From assembly GCA_035640715.1 (NCBI GenBank), contig DASQVO010000473.1:1-14038 (forward strand): a stretch of DNA of 14,038 bases. The letters are read 5' to 3'. The notes under the pieces were generated by a model. It was not told the origin of the DNA, made no database searches, and was given only the letters and a program-made list of their open reading frames with translations. Positions 13,098 to 14,038 of this stretch are shown here, piece by piece. Source of the stretch: DASQVO01 sp035640715 (GTDB lineage Bacteria; Actinomycetota; Actinomycetes; Streptosporangiales; Streptosporangiaceae). The translations under genes and the position numbers were made by a program. Numbering within the stretch: position 1 is the stretch's first letter; every line of letters starts with the position of its first letter.

Positions 13098-14038
13098 ATG
13101 CTGCGCGCTGCCCTGGTGACACCACTGTCCGGCCCGCTCGGCGGCTACGGCCGGGCAGGGGCGGACGCGCTGGCACTATGGGCCAGCTGGCACAACGACC
13201 GGTTCCCGCCGGGGATCGAGCTGATGACCTTCGACGCTCACCCGGACCCGGTCGCCGCCCTCAAGCGCTCCGATCAGGTCGCACCGGACCTTCTATTCGG
13301 CCCCTACGGCAGCGGCCCGACGGCGGCAGTCGCCAGAGCGACGTCCAGGCTTGTGTGGAATCACGGCGGGGCGCGAGTACCCCCGGCGGGCAACCTCATC
13401 ACGGTTCTCGCGCCGGCGGATAGCTATTTTCACGGTGCGGTGCGGGCGGTGCGGGAGGCGGACGCCGAGGTGCGGACGCTGTGCGTCCTGTCCAGCGATA
13501 CCGGCTTCGGTCGCGCTGTCGCCGAGGGCGCCATACGCGAGGCGAGCCGGCTCGGGCTGCGGACCACGGCAGGAAGGCTTCCGGCAGCAGATGTTCACGA
13601 CGCGGACATGCTGCTGGTTGCCGGACGGTTCGCGGACGAAGTCGCCGCGGCACGGCGGCTCCTTCCGGGACGCTGGCGGGCGGCAGGATTCGTAGCCGCG
13701 GGCGTCGAAGAGGTGCTGGCTGAGCTGGGCGCCGCCCGCGAGGGACTGCTCGGTCCCGCGCAATGGCTGGCGGAGGCGGCACCCAGCCCCGATGAGGGGC
13801 CGCCGGCCGCCGAGTTCATCGCCGCCTACCGCCGCCGCACTGGCGGTGACCCTCCGTACCCCGCCGCGCAGGCCTTCGCCGCCGGGGTAATCGCGACGCG
13901 GTGCCTGCGGGAGGCCGGAACCGCCGACGGCGCCGCGCTGATGGCAGCCGCCTGCCACCTTCGGGTCACCACGATGTTCGGTCCGTTCCGGCTCGACCCG
14001 CAGACCCGTCAGCAGGTGGGGCATCAGGTGCTGACCGT
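13098..14038 (+). CDS. Type 1 periplasmic-binding-fold (LivK-like) protein without signal peptide, partial
   Basis: An uninterrupted reading frame runs from ATG 13098 off the window end, giving 313 codons with no stop. The N-terminus enters the fold directly: MLRAALVTPLSGPLGGYGRA, where LivK-type branched-chain amino acid binding proteins have the same strand and loop after their signal peptide. Later hallmarks are PDLLFGPYGSG, TLCVLSSDTGFGRAVAEGA, AAEFIAAYRRRTGGDPPYPA and VTTMFGPFRLDPQTRQQ. There is no signal peptide or lipobox, and the in-frame upstream extension from ATG 12996 (34 residues) does not supply one. The protein is therefore probably cytoplasmic and may act as a ligand sensor, as AmiC does, or be a domain of a larger regulator continuing beyond the window. 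A weak GGGCGGGA precedes the start. Ligand unknown. Confidence 0.8.
   Translation, partial: MLRAALVTPLSGPLGGYGRAGADALALWASWHNDRFPPGIELMTFDAHPDPVAALKRSDQVAPDLLFGPYGSGPTAAVARATSRLVWNHGGARVPPAGNLITVLAPADSYFHGAVRAVREADAEVRTLCVLSSDTGFGRAVAEGAIREASRLGLRTTAGRLPAADVHDADMLLVAGRFADEVAAARRLLPGRWRAAGFVAAGVEEVLAELGAAREGLLGPAQWLAEAAPSPDEGPPAAEFIAAYRRRTGGDPPYPAAQAFAAGVIATRCLREAGTADGAALMAAACHLRVTTMFGPFRLDPQTRQQVGHQVLT

Noticed and set aside
12914..13099. A 61-residue minus-strand ORF with several Cys and hydrophobic residues
   Set aside because: It has no ribosome site of note, an unusual composition and no recognisable motif; it also overlaps the start of the binding-fold gene. It is most likely non-coding.

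Overview
This is a high-GC chromosomal window with actinomycete features: strong GC bias at third codon positions, GGAGG-type ribosome binding sites, GTG starts, a Tat-type lipoprotein and leaderless-looking short ORFs. Nothing in it fixes the genus. No rRNA, tRNA, CRISPR array, IS element or integrase was seen.

Layout: the 3' end of pyrD (1-269, +) converges on a DadA-type FAD amine oxidase (400-1539, -), with degenerate GC-rich repeats between them. Bases 1692-9000 are the core of the window, a sulfonate/sulfate-ester scavenging locus. It holds a ROK-family regulator (1915-3174), a NitT/TauT-type ABC transporter ssuA-ssuC-ssuB (3526-6212), a TauD/AtsK-type Fe(II)/2-oxoglutarate dioxygenase (6540-7529) and an NtaA/DszA-type flavin monooxygenase (7529-8863). 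Three strong hairpins close it. A large secreted multidomain alpha/beta hydrolase (8995-11883, -) follows. Then come a decayed copy of the monooxygenase 5' end (12009-12240), a CBS-pair gene and a small unknown gene (both -), and a truncated periplasmic-binding-fold protein with no signal peptide (13098 to window end, +).

How it works together (inference): the transporter imports an organosulfur compound and the two oxygenases release sulfite for cysteine synthesis. The ROK protein is probably the counterpart of SsuR, the ROK-type activator of sulfonate genes in Corynebacterium glutamicum.

The most interesting content is regulatory and lies in the three AT-richer gaps before the regulator, before ssuA and before the dioxygenase. 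The last two carry a nearly identical 32-base element (29/32 matches) that includes the -35 hexamer. In all three gaps an ATG lies 34-35 bases downstream of the TTGAC, at the expected transcription start, so each could begin with a leaderless short ORF. The first encodes a cysteine-containing peptide (LARRQYVDLCRVASGLC core) of the actinobacterial cysteine-attenuation type. The second ends in a Cys codon. A second set of small ORFs abuts ssuA and the dioxygenase gene. Together this looks like a regulon wired at two levels, a shared operator plus translation-sensing leaders.
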